Source of the DNA: DASPHG01 sp035629775
Lineage (GTDB): Bacteria > Actinomycetota > Thermoleophilia > Solirubrobacterales > Thermoleophilaceae
Assembly: GCA_035629775.1 (NCBI GenBank)
Contig: DASPHG010000045.1
Coordinates: forward strand, 35,880-99,879
Reading direction: 5' to 3'
Length of the DNA: 64,000 nt
This document shows positions 1 through 8,803 of this stretch, piece by piece; the stretch's first letter is position 1, and each line of letters starts with the position of its first letter. The notes beneath the pieces are model-generated. The model did not search any database and was not told where the DNA came from. It worked only from the letters and a program-made list of their open reading frames with translations. A program made the position numbers and the translations under genes.

Positions 1-579
1 TTCGACGAGGTGGTACTCGCCGCTCGCCAACCATCGGGCCATGCTCGGTGCGTTGCCGTCTCGAATCGCCTTGCGGAGGACGGGCAGGGCGAGCCCGTCG
101 ATCTCGAGGAACAGGACCCCCGCGGCATCGGTTTCGACGACGCTGCCGCTGCGCCGCGCCACGCGCCGCGCGACGCGCAGCGTGTAGCCGTCATCGTCGT
201 CGATGCCGGCAACCACCGCCAACGCGATGCTGACCGCGGAGGCGACGAGGGCGACCGCCAGCGCCGCCCCGAATCCGTCCACGTCCAAGAGCTCGGGCGC
301 GATTTCCGCCGCGATCAGCAGCAGCGCCGCGTCCAGGGCGAGTACGAGGAAGAAACCGATCGCGACCGTGAATGGAAGTCGCAGCGCGGCCACGAGCGGC
401 GGTAGGAGCGCATTCAGGACCGCGACGAGCGCCGCGACCGCCATCGCGCCTGCGAGGCTCCCAATGTCGGCACCGTCGACGAACCCGGCTGCGACCAGCA
501 GCGCAACGCCCGACACCAGCCAGGAGGCGGCCAGCCGGGCCGGACGCAGTCGCGGCCGCTCGGGGCGCCAGCCGGTCAG
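1..579 (-). CDS. Holin-like membrane domain fused to type I phosphodiesterase (3' end outside window)
   Basis: Only the first 193 codons lie in the window; the gene runs off the left edge. There are four hydrophobic segments (about residues 20-34, 42-64, 70-91 and 103-125), as in mycobacterial-type four-TM phage holin domains. A soluble part follows, starting around residue 130, with FLEIDGLALPVL at 157-168 and RDGNAPSMARWL at 173-184. That motif opens the alkaline-phosphatase-like phosphodiesterase domain of actinobacterial proteins annotated as phage holin family. It is a chromosomal envelope protein, not a sign of a prophage. No ATG is available. The frame is open from the stop of the upstream DUF7144 gene, and CTG at 579-577 lies 6 bases after GGAGGAG, the end of that gene; GTG at 516 would cut into the first TM. 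Catalytic residues are beyond the window. Confidence 0.75.
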   Translation of the reverse strand, partial: MTGWRPERPRLRPARLAASWLVSGVALLVAAGFVDGADIGSLAGAMAVAALVAVLNALLPPLVAALRLPFTVAIGFFLVLALDAALLLIAAEIAPELLDVDGFGAALAVALVASAVSIALAVVAGIDDDDGYTLRVARRVARRSGSVVETDAAGVLFLEIDGLALPVLRKAIRDGNAPSMARWLASGEYHLVE

Positions 580-582
580 GGC

Positions 583-972
583 TTACTCCTCCGCCAGGCC
601 GTACACGGTGAGGCCGTAGATGATCATGCCGTCGATGACGAGCACGACCACCGTCCACACCGGGTACGCGGCGATCGACAGCAGGGCCACCGTCGCGTGC
701 AGGACGGCGAGCATGATCCCGAGATACACGCCGAAGCCGCGCCGCCCGAGGATCAGCAGGCCTGCCGCGACCTGCGCCGCGGCGAGCGCGAGGTACATCA
801 CGCCCCACATCGACAGATCGCCGAACAGCAGCTCATCGGCCGCGAAGTAGTCGTCGTTCGCGAGCGCGGCCACGCCGTAGATGCCGTTGAAGGCCGCCGC
901 GGCGATGAACAACACCGCGGCGAAGGTCAGCCAGCCTCCGCCCTCCGGTGCCGGCGCGTGCGCGTGCGACAT
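583..972 (-). CDS. DUF7144 family four-TM membrane protein (copy 1)
   Basis: A 129-residue protein with four hydrophobic segments and a short polar N-terminus. After TM1 comes a conserved segment, NDDYFAADELLFGDLS, which is almost identical in the paralogue at 13861-14265. The family is common in Actinobacteria and its function is unknown. The ATG at 972 is preceded by GGAAGGA. Its last codons (GGAGGAG) appear to serve as the ribosome binding site of the next gene on the minus strand, so the two are probably co-translated. I infer a role in envelope maintenance only from its neighbours. Confidence 0.85.
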   Translation of the reverse strand: MSHAHAPAPEGGGWLTFAAVLFIAAAAFNGIYGVAALANDDYFAADELLFGDLSMWGVMYLALAAAQVAAGLLILGRRGFGVYLGIMLAVLHATVALLSIAAYPVWTVVVLVIDGMIIYGLTVYGLAEE

Positions 973-1052
973 GGTCTCGGTCCTTCCGTCGGAGCCAGTC
1001 CCTGCAATGTGGCCGCGACTACGTCGCCGGGCAAGTGGGTGCGCCAGCGTCC

Positions 1053-1820
1053 CTAGGTAGCGTGTACATCACTTTCGGACAGGTAGATCAGCGCCGCTTT
1101 CACGCGCCGGCTGACGTCCTCCGCGAAGGTCAGCCCGAGTTTCAGGAAGATCGCGTTGATGTGCTTCTCGACGGCGCGCTTGGTCAGAACCAGCTCGTCG
1201 GCAATCGCCTGGTTGCTGTGCCCCCGTGCCACGAACGTGAGGATCTCGATCTCACGCGGGGTCAGCTCCGCGAGCGGCGAGTGCTCGACGCGCTCACGAG
1301 CGGCGACGAGGTTCTCGACGACCTTCGCGTCGATCACCGAGCCGCCCTGGGCCACGGCCTCGATGGCGGCGACGAGCTGCCCGCGATGCTGGATTCGCTC
1401 CTTCAGCAGATAGGCGCGCCGGTCTGAGCCCTTCGCCAGCAGCGCGAGACCGTAGCGTGGCTCGGCGAACTGGCTCAGGACCACCACGCCGATGTCCGGG
1501 TGGCTCTCACGGAGGGTCTCGGCCACCTGCAGTCCTTCGTCGGCGCCCGACGGCGGCATGCGTATGTCGGTGACGACCACGTCCGGGTCGCGCTCCTCGA
1601 TCGCCAGCAACAGCGAGTCACGGTCGCCGCACGCTTCGACCACCTCGATCCCGTCGGCGGCCGCCAGGACGTGCATCAGAGCCTCCCGAACGAGGTAGCT
1701 GTCGTCTGCGAGCACGACCCGAATGTCTCGCCCCCTGTCTTCCGTCGAATCCAGGGCAGGCGCTGTTTCGGACACTGCGACCAGGGTAGCCGGGAATGCT
1801 CGTGTGCGCACGCCCTCCAT
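1053..1820 (-). CDS. NarL/LuxR-type response regulator
   Basis: 255 residues from ATG 1820, which has AAGGAGA 12 bases upstream; GTG at 1775 is an alternative start. The receiver domain has the acidic pair D39/D40, phosphoacceptor D85 in VVTDIRMP, and a Lys-containing C-terminal switch region. A LuxR-type helix-turn-helix follows near residues 185-240 (LTPREIEILTFVARGHSNQA). In this family phosphorylation by a HisKA_3-type kinase promotes dimerisation and DNA binding. The kinase at 2826-4655 is of that type and is the obvious partner candidate, although a receiver-only protein also lies between them. The gene is divergent from the DUF1269 gene at 1900. Its targets are not evident from the sequence. 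Confidence 0.9.
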   Translation of the reverse strand: MEGVRTRAFPATLVAVSETAPALDSTEDRGRDIRVVLADDSYLVREALMHVLAAADGIEVVEACGDRDSLLLAIEERDPDVVVTDIRMPPSGADEGLQVAETLRESHPDIGVVVLSQFAEPRYGLALLAKGSDRRAYLLKERIQHRGQLVAAIEAVAQGGSVIDAKVVENLVAARERVEHSPLAELTPREIEILTFVARGHSNQAIADELVLTKRAVEKHINAIFLKLGLTFAEDVSRRVKAALIYLSESDVHAT

Positions 1821-1899
1821 CGGGTGGGGCGTCTCCTTGCCCGCACCCGGGCGCGTGATGAGAGTGAGAAGGGCGTCCAGGTAGAGAGAAGGAGACCAC

Positions 1900-2397
1900 G
1901 TGAGCAACCTCGTCGCTATCGCTTATGACGACGTGGACACGCCCAAGCGCGTGCTTCGAGAGCTGCAGGCTCTGAGCCTCGAGCACGCGATCGCGATGGA
2001 CGACGCGGTCATCGTCGAGCACGAGGCAGCCAAGGGCAAGATCAAGCTGCATCAGACGGCCAAGCCGGCCGCGGCCGGAGCCGCCGGGGGCGCGGTCTGG
2101 GGTGGGCTGATCGGTCTGCTGTTCCTCGCGCCCTTCATCGGGATGGCCGTCGGAGCGGCCAGCGGAGCGACGGCCGGGGCGCTTGCGGACCTGGGAGTCG
2201 ACGACCGGTTCATGAAGCAGCTCGGCGAGGAGCTCCAGCCGGGCGCCGGGGCCCTGATCGTCCTGGTGCGGGAATCGACCCCCGACAAGGTGCTCCCGCG
2301 CATCAGCGAGTTCGGCGGCCGAGTGATCCACTCGTCGCTGTCCGACGAGGCCGAGTCGCGCCTTCGTGACGCGCTCGGTGCCGCCCCGGTGCTGTAG
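1900..2397 (+). CDS. DUF1269-type glycine-zipper membrane protein
   Basis: 165 residues. An N-terminal alpha/beta part has the sequence VAIAYDDVDTPKRVLRELQ. The middle is rich in Gly and Ala (about residues 55-100) and forms a hydrophobic hairpin with glycine-zipper spacing. A soluble C-terminus follows with LIVLVRESTPDKVLPRI. This is the DUF1269 architecture; proteins of this kind often turn up near stress genes, but no activity is established. The start is GTG 1900, four bases after AAGGAGA. A related but TM-free protein (DUF6325 type) is encoded at 12153. Confidence 0.85.
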   Translation: MSNLVAIAYDDVDTPKRVLRELQALSLEHAIAMDDAVIVEHEAAKGKIKLHQTAKPAAAGAAGGAVWGGLIGLLFLAPFIGMAVGAASGATAGALADLGVDDRFMKQLGEELQPGAGALIVLVRESTPDKVLPRISEFGGRVIHSSLSDEAESRLRDALGAAPVL

Positions 2398-2424
2398 CAC
2401 GGCACTGGGTGCGAGGCGAAGGCA

Positions 2425-2829
2425 GTGCCCGCCCAGACAGGAACGGACGAGCGCCCGGTCACGGTGCTCGCGGTTGACGATCAGAAGACCTTCTTGCGCG
2501 CAGCCCGCACTCTGATCGCGGCGACACCCGGGTTCGAGCAGGTCGGCGAGGCCCACTCGGGGGAGGAGGCCCTCGCGTTGGCCGCCGACCTGAACCCGGA
2601 CTTCGTGCTGGTGGACGTGCGGATGCCGGGCATGGACGGGATCGAGACTGCGCGCCGGCTCATGGCCGCCGACAGCTCTGCCATGGTCGTGCTGGTTTCT
2701 CTCGACGAGGTGCCGGAGCTTCCCTCGGCCGTCACCTCTTTGGGCGCGGCCGCCCACGTCCGGAAGCAGGACCTCTCCGCGGCCACCCTCCGCGACCTCT
2801 GGGCTGCTCACGGACGCGGCGACGACTAA
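2425..2829 (+). CDS. Stand-alone response regulator receiver domain protein
   Basis: 134 residues containing only a CheY-like receiver domain: acidic pair in LAVDDQ, phosphoacceptor Asp in VLVDVRMPGMDG, Thr/Ser position in VVLVSLDE, and the conserved Lys in HVRKQDL. There is no output domain, so it may act as a phosphate sink, relay or protein-binding switch. The start is GTG 2425, with GCGAAGG upstream. Its end overlaps the end of the convergent histidine kinase gene by four bases. This is one of two receiver-only proteins in the window; the other is at 59387. Confidence 0.88.
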   Translation: MPAQTGTDERPVTVLAVDDQKTFLRAARTLIAATPGFEQVGEAHSGEEALALAADLNPDFVLVDVRMPGMDGIETARRLMAADSSAMVVLVSLDEVPELPSAVTSLGAAAHVRKQDLSAATLRDLWAAHGRGDD

Positions 2830-4655
2830 GCGGCTGGGGCCGTCGGCACGCGGCCGCTGACGGTGGTCCCGACGTGCGGGATCGTCGTGATCTGAACGTC
2901 GCCCCCGAGCGCGGTCGCGCGGTCGCGCATATTGGTGAGGCCACCGCCCGGAAGGATCGCGGCGTCCGGTGAGCCCATCCCGTCGTCACGGACGCTGAAG
3001 CGGATCTCCGCCTGGTACTCGCCGTCCAGGCGCACGAATACGCGACGCGCTCGTTCCGCGTGCTTGAGGACGTTCTGGATCGCCTCGAGTACGCAGAAGT
3101 AGACGGCGCTTTCGACCTCCGGCGGATACCGCCCGACGTCGTACGAGTCCACGTCGACCTTGAGCGGCGTGCGCGCCGCGACCGCTCGGACGGCCTCGGT
3201 CAGGCCGATGTCGGCGAGCAGCGGCGGGTAGACGCCGTGCGCCAGCATGCGAACCTCCTCGAGCGTGGTGTCCACCTCCTGCTCGAGCCGACGTAGGGCG
3301 CGCGCACATTCGGCCGGGTCAGTGCGCACGAGATCCGCGGCGAGCTCGAGCTCGATCCGCAGCGCGACGAGGCGCTGCTGTGCCCCGTCGTGGAGGTCGC
3401 GCTCGATGCGCCTCCGCTCGCGCTCGACGCTTGCGGCGGTTCGTGCGGTCGATTCGCGCTGCTCACGCCTGAACACGCTCGCTTCGAGGGTCAGGCGCTG
3501 GTTTTCGACGGCGATGGCCGCCATGGCGATTCCTGCCTCGATCGCATCCGGGGAGGTGGTCAGCGCCTCGTCGTGAATCGCACCGGCGAAGACCCCTTCG
3601 CCGCTCCGAACCTCCGTGAGCGAGCGACCGGAGCCGGGGCGCGGCGTCTGGAGGGACTCGCCCCAGGAGTCGACCCATCCGCCGGTTCCGTCGCCGGCCG
3701 GGAAGACGATTTGGATCATCGGGTCGTCGAAGGCCTGGGCGAGCGAGCGCCGAAGAGATGCGGCGTCCGGCGCGGAGTGCAGGGTCCCGCCGAGATGTCG
3801 CAGGGCATCGCCGGTGAACACGCGCCACCTCACGAGACCGATGAGGAAGCCGATGACGATGGCCGGGGTGGCGAAGGCCAGCAGCCACGCCGTCACCTCG
3901 ACCCACACCGCCGACGCGTCGAGGTCCCGGGTGAGGAAGCCGAGGCCGACCAGGGCGCACCGCGCGACGCCGAGCGCGAGCACCGGCGTGAGCATTCGCC
4001 GTGCCAGCGGGGTGGCGTCGAGCATCCGTTGACGCAGGCGGAGTACGACAGCAGCCGTCACCGCGATTATGAAAAGCGTGCCGGCCGGTCGCATGAACGA
4101 CTCGACGAAGGCGGGCTCCTGGCTGAGCAGGAAGAAGGCGTTGTCGGGACAGCCTCTGGTGCAGCCTGTGTACGCACTCGGCACGCTGAAGGTCTCGGCC
4201 AGAAACAGCCGGGGCAGAAACAGGATCGCGACGACCGCGCCCATCGCTCCGACCAGCGTGCGGTCCGCCGCCTCCGGCAGCCGCCCCGTGGGGTACGACA
4301 GGATCAGGTAGACGAGGAGCACCTCGGTGAACCAGCCGGCGGTTCGCCCGACGGTGTACGCCAGGCTGTCCTGCGACTCCGCGAGCGTGCTGACGAAGAG
4401 TGCCGCGCCGGTCGCGATCAGCACCGCGCTGAAGCGCCCGGCTTCGCGGCGCTTCCAGGTGACCAGGCCGGCCACGAGTGGGATGCCCACGATCAGCGCT
4501 CGACCGGCGGCCGCCAGCTCCGTGTTCGAGCCGTTTCCGCCTGCGGTGATCGCCGCGGAGCCGCCGATGGCGGCGACCGCGCAGAGGGTCAGTCCAATCC
4601 ATCGCGGATCTCTTGAGCCAGCGAGGTCGCGACCGGCCGGAACGGCTATGTCCAT
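2826..4655 (-). CDS. Membrane-bound NarL-family sensor histidine kinase
   Basis: 609 residues. The N-terminal half has about eight hydrophobic segments (residues 20-275) with a short Cys-containing loop (GCTRGCP, 164-170) between two of them. A GAF-like linker region follows (about 295-385), then the HisKA_3 dimerisation helix with the phospho-accepting H422 in ERDLHDGAQQRL. The HATPase domain has an N box EAIQNVLKHA (524-533) and DDGMG (557-561). It is predicted to phosphorylate a NarL-type regulator, most simply the product of 1053-1820. The stimulus is unknown. It overlaps the receiver-only gene tail to tail. Confidence 0.92.
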   Translation of the reverse strand: MDIAVPAGRDLAGSRDPRWIGLTLCAVAAIGGSAAITAGGNGSNTELAAAGRALIVGIPLVAGLVTWKRREAGRFSAVLIATGAALFVSTLAESQDSLAYTVGRTAGWFTEVLLVYLILSYPTGRLPEAADRTLVGAMGAVVAILFLPRLFLAETFSVPSAYTGCTRGCPDNAFFLLSQEPAFVESFMRPAGTLFIIAVTAAVVLRLRQRMLDATPLARRMLTPVLALGVARCALVGLGFLTRDLDASAVWVEVTAWLLAFATPAIVIGFLIGLVRWRVFTGDALRHLGGTLHSAPDAASLRRSLAQAFDDPMIQIVFPAGDGTGGWVDSWGESLQTPRPGSGRSLTEVRSGEGVFAGAIHDEALTTSPDAIEAGIAMAAIAVENQRLTLEASVFRREQRESTARTAASVERERRRIERDLHDGAQQRLVALRIELELAADLVRTDPAECARALRRLEQEVDTTLEEVRMLAHGVYPPLLADIGLTEAVRAVAARTPLKVDVDSYDVGRYPPEVESAVYFCVLEAIQNVLKHAERARRVFVRLDGEYQAEIRFSVRDDGMGSPDAAILPGGGLTNMRDRATALGGDVQITTIPHVGTTVSGRVPTAPAA

Positions 4656-4697
4656 AGGCGGACTCTCTCGTCACCCTGCGCTGAGCGGACCTCCAGT

Positions 4698-6344
4698 CTA
4701 CTTCAGCGCTGCCGGGGCTCCCTCAGGCTCGCGACCGGGAAGGCGACGGGTGAACCACAGCGAAAGCAGCGCGAAGACGGCGACGGCGCCGATCGCACGC
4801 TTGAGGCCGTCCAGCTGGGCGTCGCCGTAGTCGTCCGCTATTGCGGCGGCCTGTCGGGGGGGCACGTTCTGGTCGAGGGCCGCCTGCTCGACGTCGTCGA
4901 CTGAGACGACCGGAATGCCCTCCTGTGCGACACGCACGACCTGTTCCTGAACCCGGGCCGGGACGGCCGGGTTCGCCTCGACACGCTCGACGAATCCGCT
5001 CGTGAGCGCAGCGATGAGGACGGAGCCGATCAGCGCGGTGCCGAGGGATGCCCCCAGGTTCTGGGCGGTTCCCTGAAGGCCGCCCGTCTCGTTCGTCTTC
5101 GCCGGGGGGACCGACGACATGATGATGTTTCCCAACTGGGACAGGAGCAGGCCGGCCCCAACCCCGAACACGGCCAGCGCGACCGCGAACTCGGTTTCGC
5201 TGAGCTCTACGTCGATCGTTCCGAGCAGGACGACCGACGCTACGGCGAGCGCGATCAAGCCGGCCTGGGCGACGCGCTTCGGTGCGAAGCCGGCCGCCAG
5301 CCTCGGACCAGCGAGCGCGGCGACGAACATCGTGACCGACATCGGGAACAGGCGCTTCCCGGTCTCGAACGCGTCCAGGCCGAGCACCACCTGGAGATAG
5401 ACCGGCAGGGCGAAGAACGTTCCCAGGAGGATGAGCTGCTGCATCATGAGCGTCGTCAGACCGGCACGCAAGCGCCCGATCTTGAGGAGCGAGCGGTCCA
5501 GGAGGGTGTCGCGGCCCAGGCGCTCGCGCCGCTCCTCCCACATCACGAAGGCGGCAAGGCAGCCGGCGCCCGCGAGGATGAAGAAGGGAACCGCCGAGAA
5601 CCCGAACGGCGTTACCTCCTCTCCGCCGATCGTCATCGCGCCGCGCGGCTCGATCAGGCCCCACTCGCTGCTCTTCAGAATCCCGAACACGGCCAGGCCG
5701 AGGCCCATCGCCGATAGGACGATGCCGCCCACGTCCAGTCGCGGCGGGTCGTCGAGCCGGGGCGAGGCCACGAGGCGCTTCCGCAGCAGGAGGATCGCTG
5801 CGACGACCACGGTCTCGGCCGCGAAGACGTACCGCCACGTGAACTCCGTCGTCACCCAGCCACCGATCAGCGGGCCGGCGGCTATGGCGGCGCCCGCCAC
5901 CCCGCCGACGATCCCGAACGCCGTCGCCCGCTGCTTGCCGCTGTAGGTCCCGGCGATCAACGACACGATCGCCGGCATGACGAGCGCAGCGCCGAGCCCC
6001 TCGATCAGCGACCACCCGATGAGCAGCACCGTCAGGTTCGGGCTCAGCGCGGTGGTCATCGACCCGACGCCGTAGACCGCGAGCCCGATGGCGAACGTCC
6101 TGTCCCGCCCGATGATGTCGCCGAGCTTCGCCCCCGCCAGCATGAGGGAGGCCATCACGAGCGTGTAGGCGGTGATCGCGAGCTGCACGCCCTGGATCGA
6201 GGTATCGAGGTCCGCCACGATCTGGGAGATCGAGACGTTCATGACGCTGCTGTCGAGCACCATCACGAACTGAGCCGCCGCGAAGATGGCGATCGGCAGT
6301 CCGAGTCCCGCGGGCGCGTCGGCGCGGCCGTCGGCGGGCTTCAT
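4698..6344 (-). CDS. MFS transporter, DHA2 (EmrB/QacA) family
   Basis: 548 residues from ATG 6344, which has GGAGGAT at good spacing. The 14-TM pattern and the motif after TM1 (MVLDSSVMNVSISQI) are typical of DHA2 proton-driven multidrug exporters. The segment GAKLGDIIGRDR is motif A of the cytoplasmic loop 2-3, and GGVAGAAIAAGPLIGGW is the antiporter motif C region. The late soluble stretch before the last TM is also usual in this family. It is probably an exporter of amphipathic compounds in the cytoplasmic membrane; the substrate cannot be read from sequence. It is divergent from the K+ channel gene. Confidence 0.92.
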   Translation of the reverse strand: MKPADGRADAPAGLGLPIAIFAAAQFVMVLDSSVMNVSISQIVADLDTSIQGVQLAITAYTLVMASLMLAGAKLGDIIGRDRTFAIGLAVYGVGSMTTALSPNLTVLLIGWSLIEGLGAALVMPAIVSLIAGTYSGKQRATAFGIVGGVAGAAIAAGPLIGGWVTTEFTWRYVFAAETVVVAAILLLRKRLVASPRLDDPPRLDVGGIVLSAMGLGLAVFGILKSSEWGLIEPRGAMTIGGEEVTPFGFSAVPFFILAGAGCLAAFVMWEERRERLGRDTLLDRSLLKIGRLRAGLTTLMMQQLILLGTFFALPVYLQVVLGLDAFETGKRLFPMSVTMFVAALAGPRLAAGFAPKRVAQAGLIALAVASVVLLGTIDVELSETEFAVALAVFGVGAGLLLSQLGNIIMSSVPPAKTNETGGLQGTAQNLGASLGTALIGSVLIAALTSGFVERVEANPAVPARVQEQVVRVAQEGIPVVSVDDVEQAALDQNVPPRQAAAIADDYGDAQLDGLKRAIGAVAVFALLSLWFTRRLPGREPEGAPAALK

Positions 6345-6379
6345 CGGTCGATCCTCCGTTCCAGGGTGGCAAAGCCACA

Positions 6380-7159
6380 ATGACGCTTGCCGGTGTACGC
6401 GGAGTGATGCTCGCACCCGCGCGCCCACTGGCGAGCCCTGTGGCGGCCGGAGGGTTGACCGGGCACCCTGCGAATGTGCCGGCCGCGCACGCTGAACCCG
6501 GGACCCGCCGTTTCGGACTGCTGCTCATCTGTCTGGTGGCGTCCCTGGCGACGCAGGGGATCGCGCAGCCCGGCTCGCTCCAGCAGGTCGCGGTAACGGC
6601 GCTCGCGGGAGCGAGCCTCCTGCTCGCAGTTCGAGCCGCTCAGCTCTCCCCCCGTCTGGTGGCGATCGCCGCGGCCGTCGCCGCAATAGCGCTGACGATC
6701 ACCCTCGTGCGGGTCACGGTCGGCGGCGTGGGCGAGGGCGCAGCCCGCGCGATGAACGGAGCGCTGATCGCCCTGGGCCCGCCGGCGGTCGTCGTCGGCG
6801 TCGCCCGCGAGCTGCGCTCGAGCGGACAGGTTCGCCTCGAGGCGGTGATGGGCGTGCTCTCCCTCTACATGCTGATCGGGATGCTCTTCGGCTTCGTCTA
6901 CGGCGCGATCGACCGCCTGGGCGACGAGCCCTTCTTCGCCGGCGACGCGCCGGCGACCGTTGCCCACTGCCTCTACTTCAGCTTCACGACGCTGACGACC
7001 GTGGGCTACGGAGACCTCGTCGCACGCGGCGACCTCGGGCACACGCTCGCGGTCTTCGAGGCGCTCATCGGCCAGATCTACCTCGTGACCGTCGTCTCGC
7101 TGATCGTGGGCAACCTCGGCCGCCCCGCACGCCAGCGCGGAAGCTACGACGGCGCCTGA
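6380..7159 (+). CDS. Two-pore-helix type potassium channel protein
   Basis: 259 residues if ATG 6380 is used. Hydrophobic segments lie near 45-60, 68-85, 93-113 and 126-142, and the last pair (156-176 and 219-245) flanks the K+ selectivity filter TTLTTVGYGDL with TVGYGD at 207-212. It is a tetrameric K+ channel of the Ion_trans_2 class without an RCK domain. The start is uncertain: ATG 6380, ATG 6407 and GTG 6476 are all in frame and none has a strong ribosome site. A small inverted repeat (GTGGC-AAA-GCCAC) lies just before ATG 6380. The 3' end overlaps the convergent AI-2E gene by 16 bases. Confidence 0.87.
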   Translation: MTLAGVRGVMLAPARPLASPVAAGGLTGHPANVPAAHAEPGTRRFGLLLICLVASLATQGIAQPGSLQQVAVTALAGASLLLAVRAAQLSPRLVAIAAAVAAIALTITLVRVTVGGVGEGAARAMNGALIALGPPAVVVGVARELRSSGQVRLEAVMGVLSLYMLIGMLFGFVYGAIDRLGDEPFFAGDAPATVAHCLYFSFTTLTTVGYGDLVARGDLGHTLAVFEALIGQIYLVTVVSLIVGNLGRPARQRGSYDGA

Positions 7160-8247
7160 GCCGCCGCCTCCGGACGGAGATCGTCCGGACGGCGAGACAG
7201 GTCCTCGGCGATGCGGGTCGCTGCCGCAGTGAGCGGCGCCGCGAGGATGAGCCCGACGGCTCCGAAAAGGCTGCCCCCCGCGATCGTGACCACGAGTACG
7301 GCCAGCGGGTGGATGCCGAGCGCAGCGCCATAGGCGATTGGCTGCACCATCTGCTGGAGCAGCCCGTTGGCGAGGAGCTGCACCACGATCATGCCGGCCG
7401 CCGCGTCCGTGCCTGCGCCGCCGAGTGCGATCAGCACGGAGAACATCCCCGCTCCCCAGGCGCCGAGGTACGGCACGTAGGCGCCGACGAACGTGACCGC
7501 CGCGATCGTCCCGGCCAGCGGGACGCCCAGCAGGAGAGCGCCGCCGCCGACGACGAGCCCGTTGAACACCGCGACGATCGTGACGCCGAGGAAGTACCCC
7601 TGCAGCGACTGAAGGACGCGGTCTCCGATCCCGTGGGCGATCGGCCGCGGAACGCCCATGTGGCCCTCGGCCCATGCGCGGATGAGCGGCCCGTCCTTGA
7701 GCAGGAAGAAGAGGCTCAGCGCGGTCAGGGAGAGGAAGAAGGCCAGCGAGGAGAGGCGCTGCACACCGGATGCCACACCTTCCAGCAGGGCCGGAATCGC
7801 ATCGCTCACCGCGGCGCCGGCGTCGTCCTTGGCGGTCTCCGCCGCGGCCTCCTCGATTCCGATGTCTGTGACCCAGCCGGCGAGCGTGTCCTGAGCCGAC
7901 GCGAGCTGAGCCCGCAGTTCGTCGAGCTGGCTGGTGATGCCCCCCAACACGACCCCGACGATGGCGGCGCCCAGGAAGACCAGCCCGAGCATCAGCAGGG
8001 CGGTCGCGAGGCCCCTCCCGAGCTTCCGCCGTCCGAGCCAGGTGACGACCGGCGACGCGACCGCGGCCACCACCGCGGCCGCGATGACCGGCGTCACGAT
8101 CGTGTGCGTGAGCGAGAGGATCCACACGGCCCCGACGACGGAGAGCGTCACTCCGACCGCGAGCCACGCCGACGAGCCGAGATCGCGCAACCACTGCGGC
8201 GGTGCGAAGAAGCCGCTCAGATCGTGCGGCTCGTCGGGGCGGTCCAC
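7144..8247 (-). CDS. AI-2E family transporter (PerM/DUF20 permease)
   Basis: 367 residues with about eight TM segments. A large loop after TM3 (residues 110-160) is predicted helical, and the motif region around LQGYFLGVTIVAVFNG and FVGAYVPYLGAWG is typical of the family. Members have been assigned to autoinducer-2 export or Na+/H+ exchange; here the substrate is unknown. GTG 8247 begins nine bases after the stop of the upstream PLDc_N/SHOCT gene, with no clear Shine-Dalgarno site, which suggests translational coupling. Confidence 0.9.
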   Translation of the reverse strand: MDRPDEPHDLSGFFAPPQWLRDLGSSAWLAVGVTLSVVGAVWILSLTHTIVTPVIAAAVVAAVASPVVTWLGRRKLGRGLATALLMLGLVFLGAAIVGVVLGGITSQLDELRAQLASAQDTLAGWVTDIGIEEAAAETAKDDAGAAVSDAIPALLEGVASGVQRLSSLAFFLSLTALSLFFLLKDGPLIRAWAEGHMGVPRPIAHGIGDRVLQSLQGYFLGVTIVAVFNGLVVGGGALLLGVPLAGTIAAVTFVGAYVPYLGAWGAGMFSVLIALGGAGTDAAAGMIVVQLLANGLLQQMVQPIAYGAALGIHPLAVLVVTIAGGSLFGAVGLILAAPLTAAATRIAEDLSRRPDDLRPEAAAQAPS

Positions 8248-8255
8248 GGCGTCAG

Positions 8256-8648
8256 CTATGTCGCCAGTGCCTTCTGCTTGATCCGATCGAACTCGGCCTG
8301 GTCGATCGCGCCGGAGTCGAGCAGCTCCTTCGCCTTGGCGATCTGCTCGGTCGGTCCGCCGGCGACACTGCGTACGTACTCGTCGAACTGAGCCTTGCTG
8401 TTAAGCGCGTCGGCAGCCCTGCGCTCGGACATCTGCTTGCCCTGGGCGATCAGGTAGATGAGCACGCCGAGGAACGGCAGCACGATCATGAACAGCGACC
8501 AGCCGGCCTTTCCCCAGCCCGAAACGTCCTGGCGGCTGAACACGTCCATGAGGACCGTGATCAGCATCCAGAACCAGATCATCCACGCGAAGAAGATGAT
8601 CATCGTCCAGAAGATGTCGAGAAGCGGGTAGTCGGCTGCTACAGGCAC
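8256..8648 (-). CDS. PLDc_N/SHOCT small membrane protein
   Basis: 130 residues from GTG 8648, five bases after GAGGAGA; an ATG far upstream (8783) has no such support. There are two TM helices (about 10-32 and 47-65) with DVSGWGKAGWSLFMIVLPFLG, the PLDc_N two-helix signature. At the C-terminus is a SHOCT short helix pair, KAKELLDSGAIDQAEFDRIK. SHOCT modules are thought to mediate oligomerisation or protein contacts. It forms an operon with the AI-2E gene. A nearly parallel protein is encoded at 9652-9939. Confidence 0.88.
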   Translation of the reverse strand: MPVAADYPLLDIFWTMIIFFAWMIWFWMLITVLMDVFSRQDVSGWGKAGWSLFMIVLPFLGVLIYLIAQGKQMSERRAADALNSKAQFDEYVRSVAGGPTEQIAKAKELLDSGAIDQAEFDRIKQKALAT

Positions 8649-8803
8649 AGGGGTCTCCTCTCGGAAGGTCGGGTGCTCAAGCCTGCCGTCGCCGAGTGGG
8701 CCCGCCAAGGGTGCGCGCATCCAAGTGGGACACAGGGAGGCATCCGTGCGAAAGCCGGCGCCGTCGGTGACGATGGGCGGCACGTTCCGTCAGGAGGGAA
8801 CCG

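Noticed and set aside
1..579. Prophage, suggested by the phage-holin-like domain
   Set aside because: The holin-like part is fused to a chromosomal phosphodiesterase architecture and no other phage gene is nearby.
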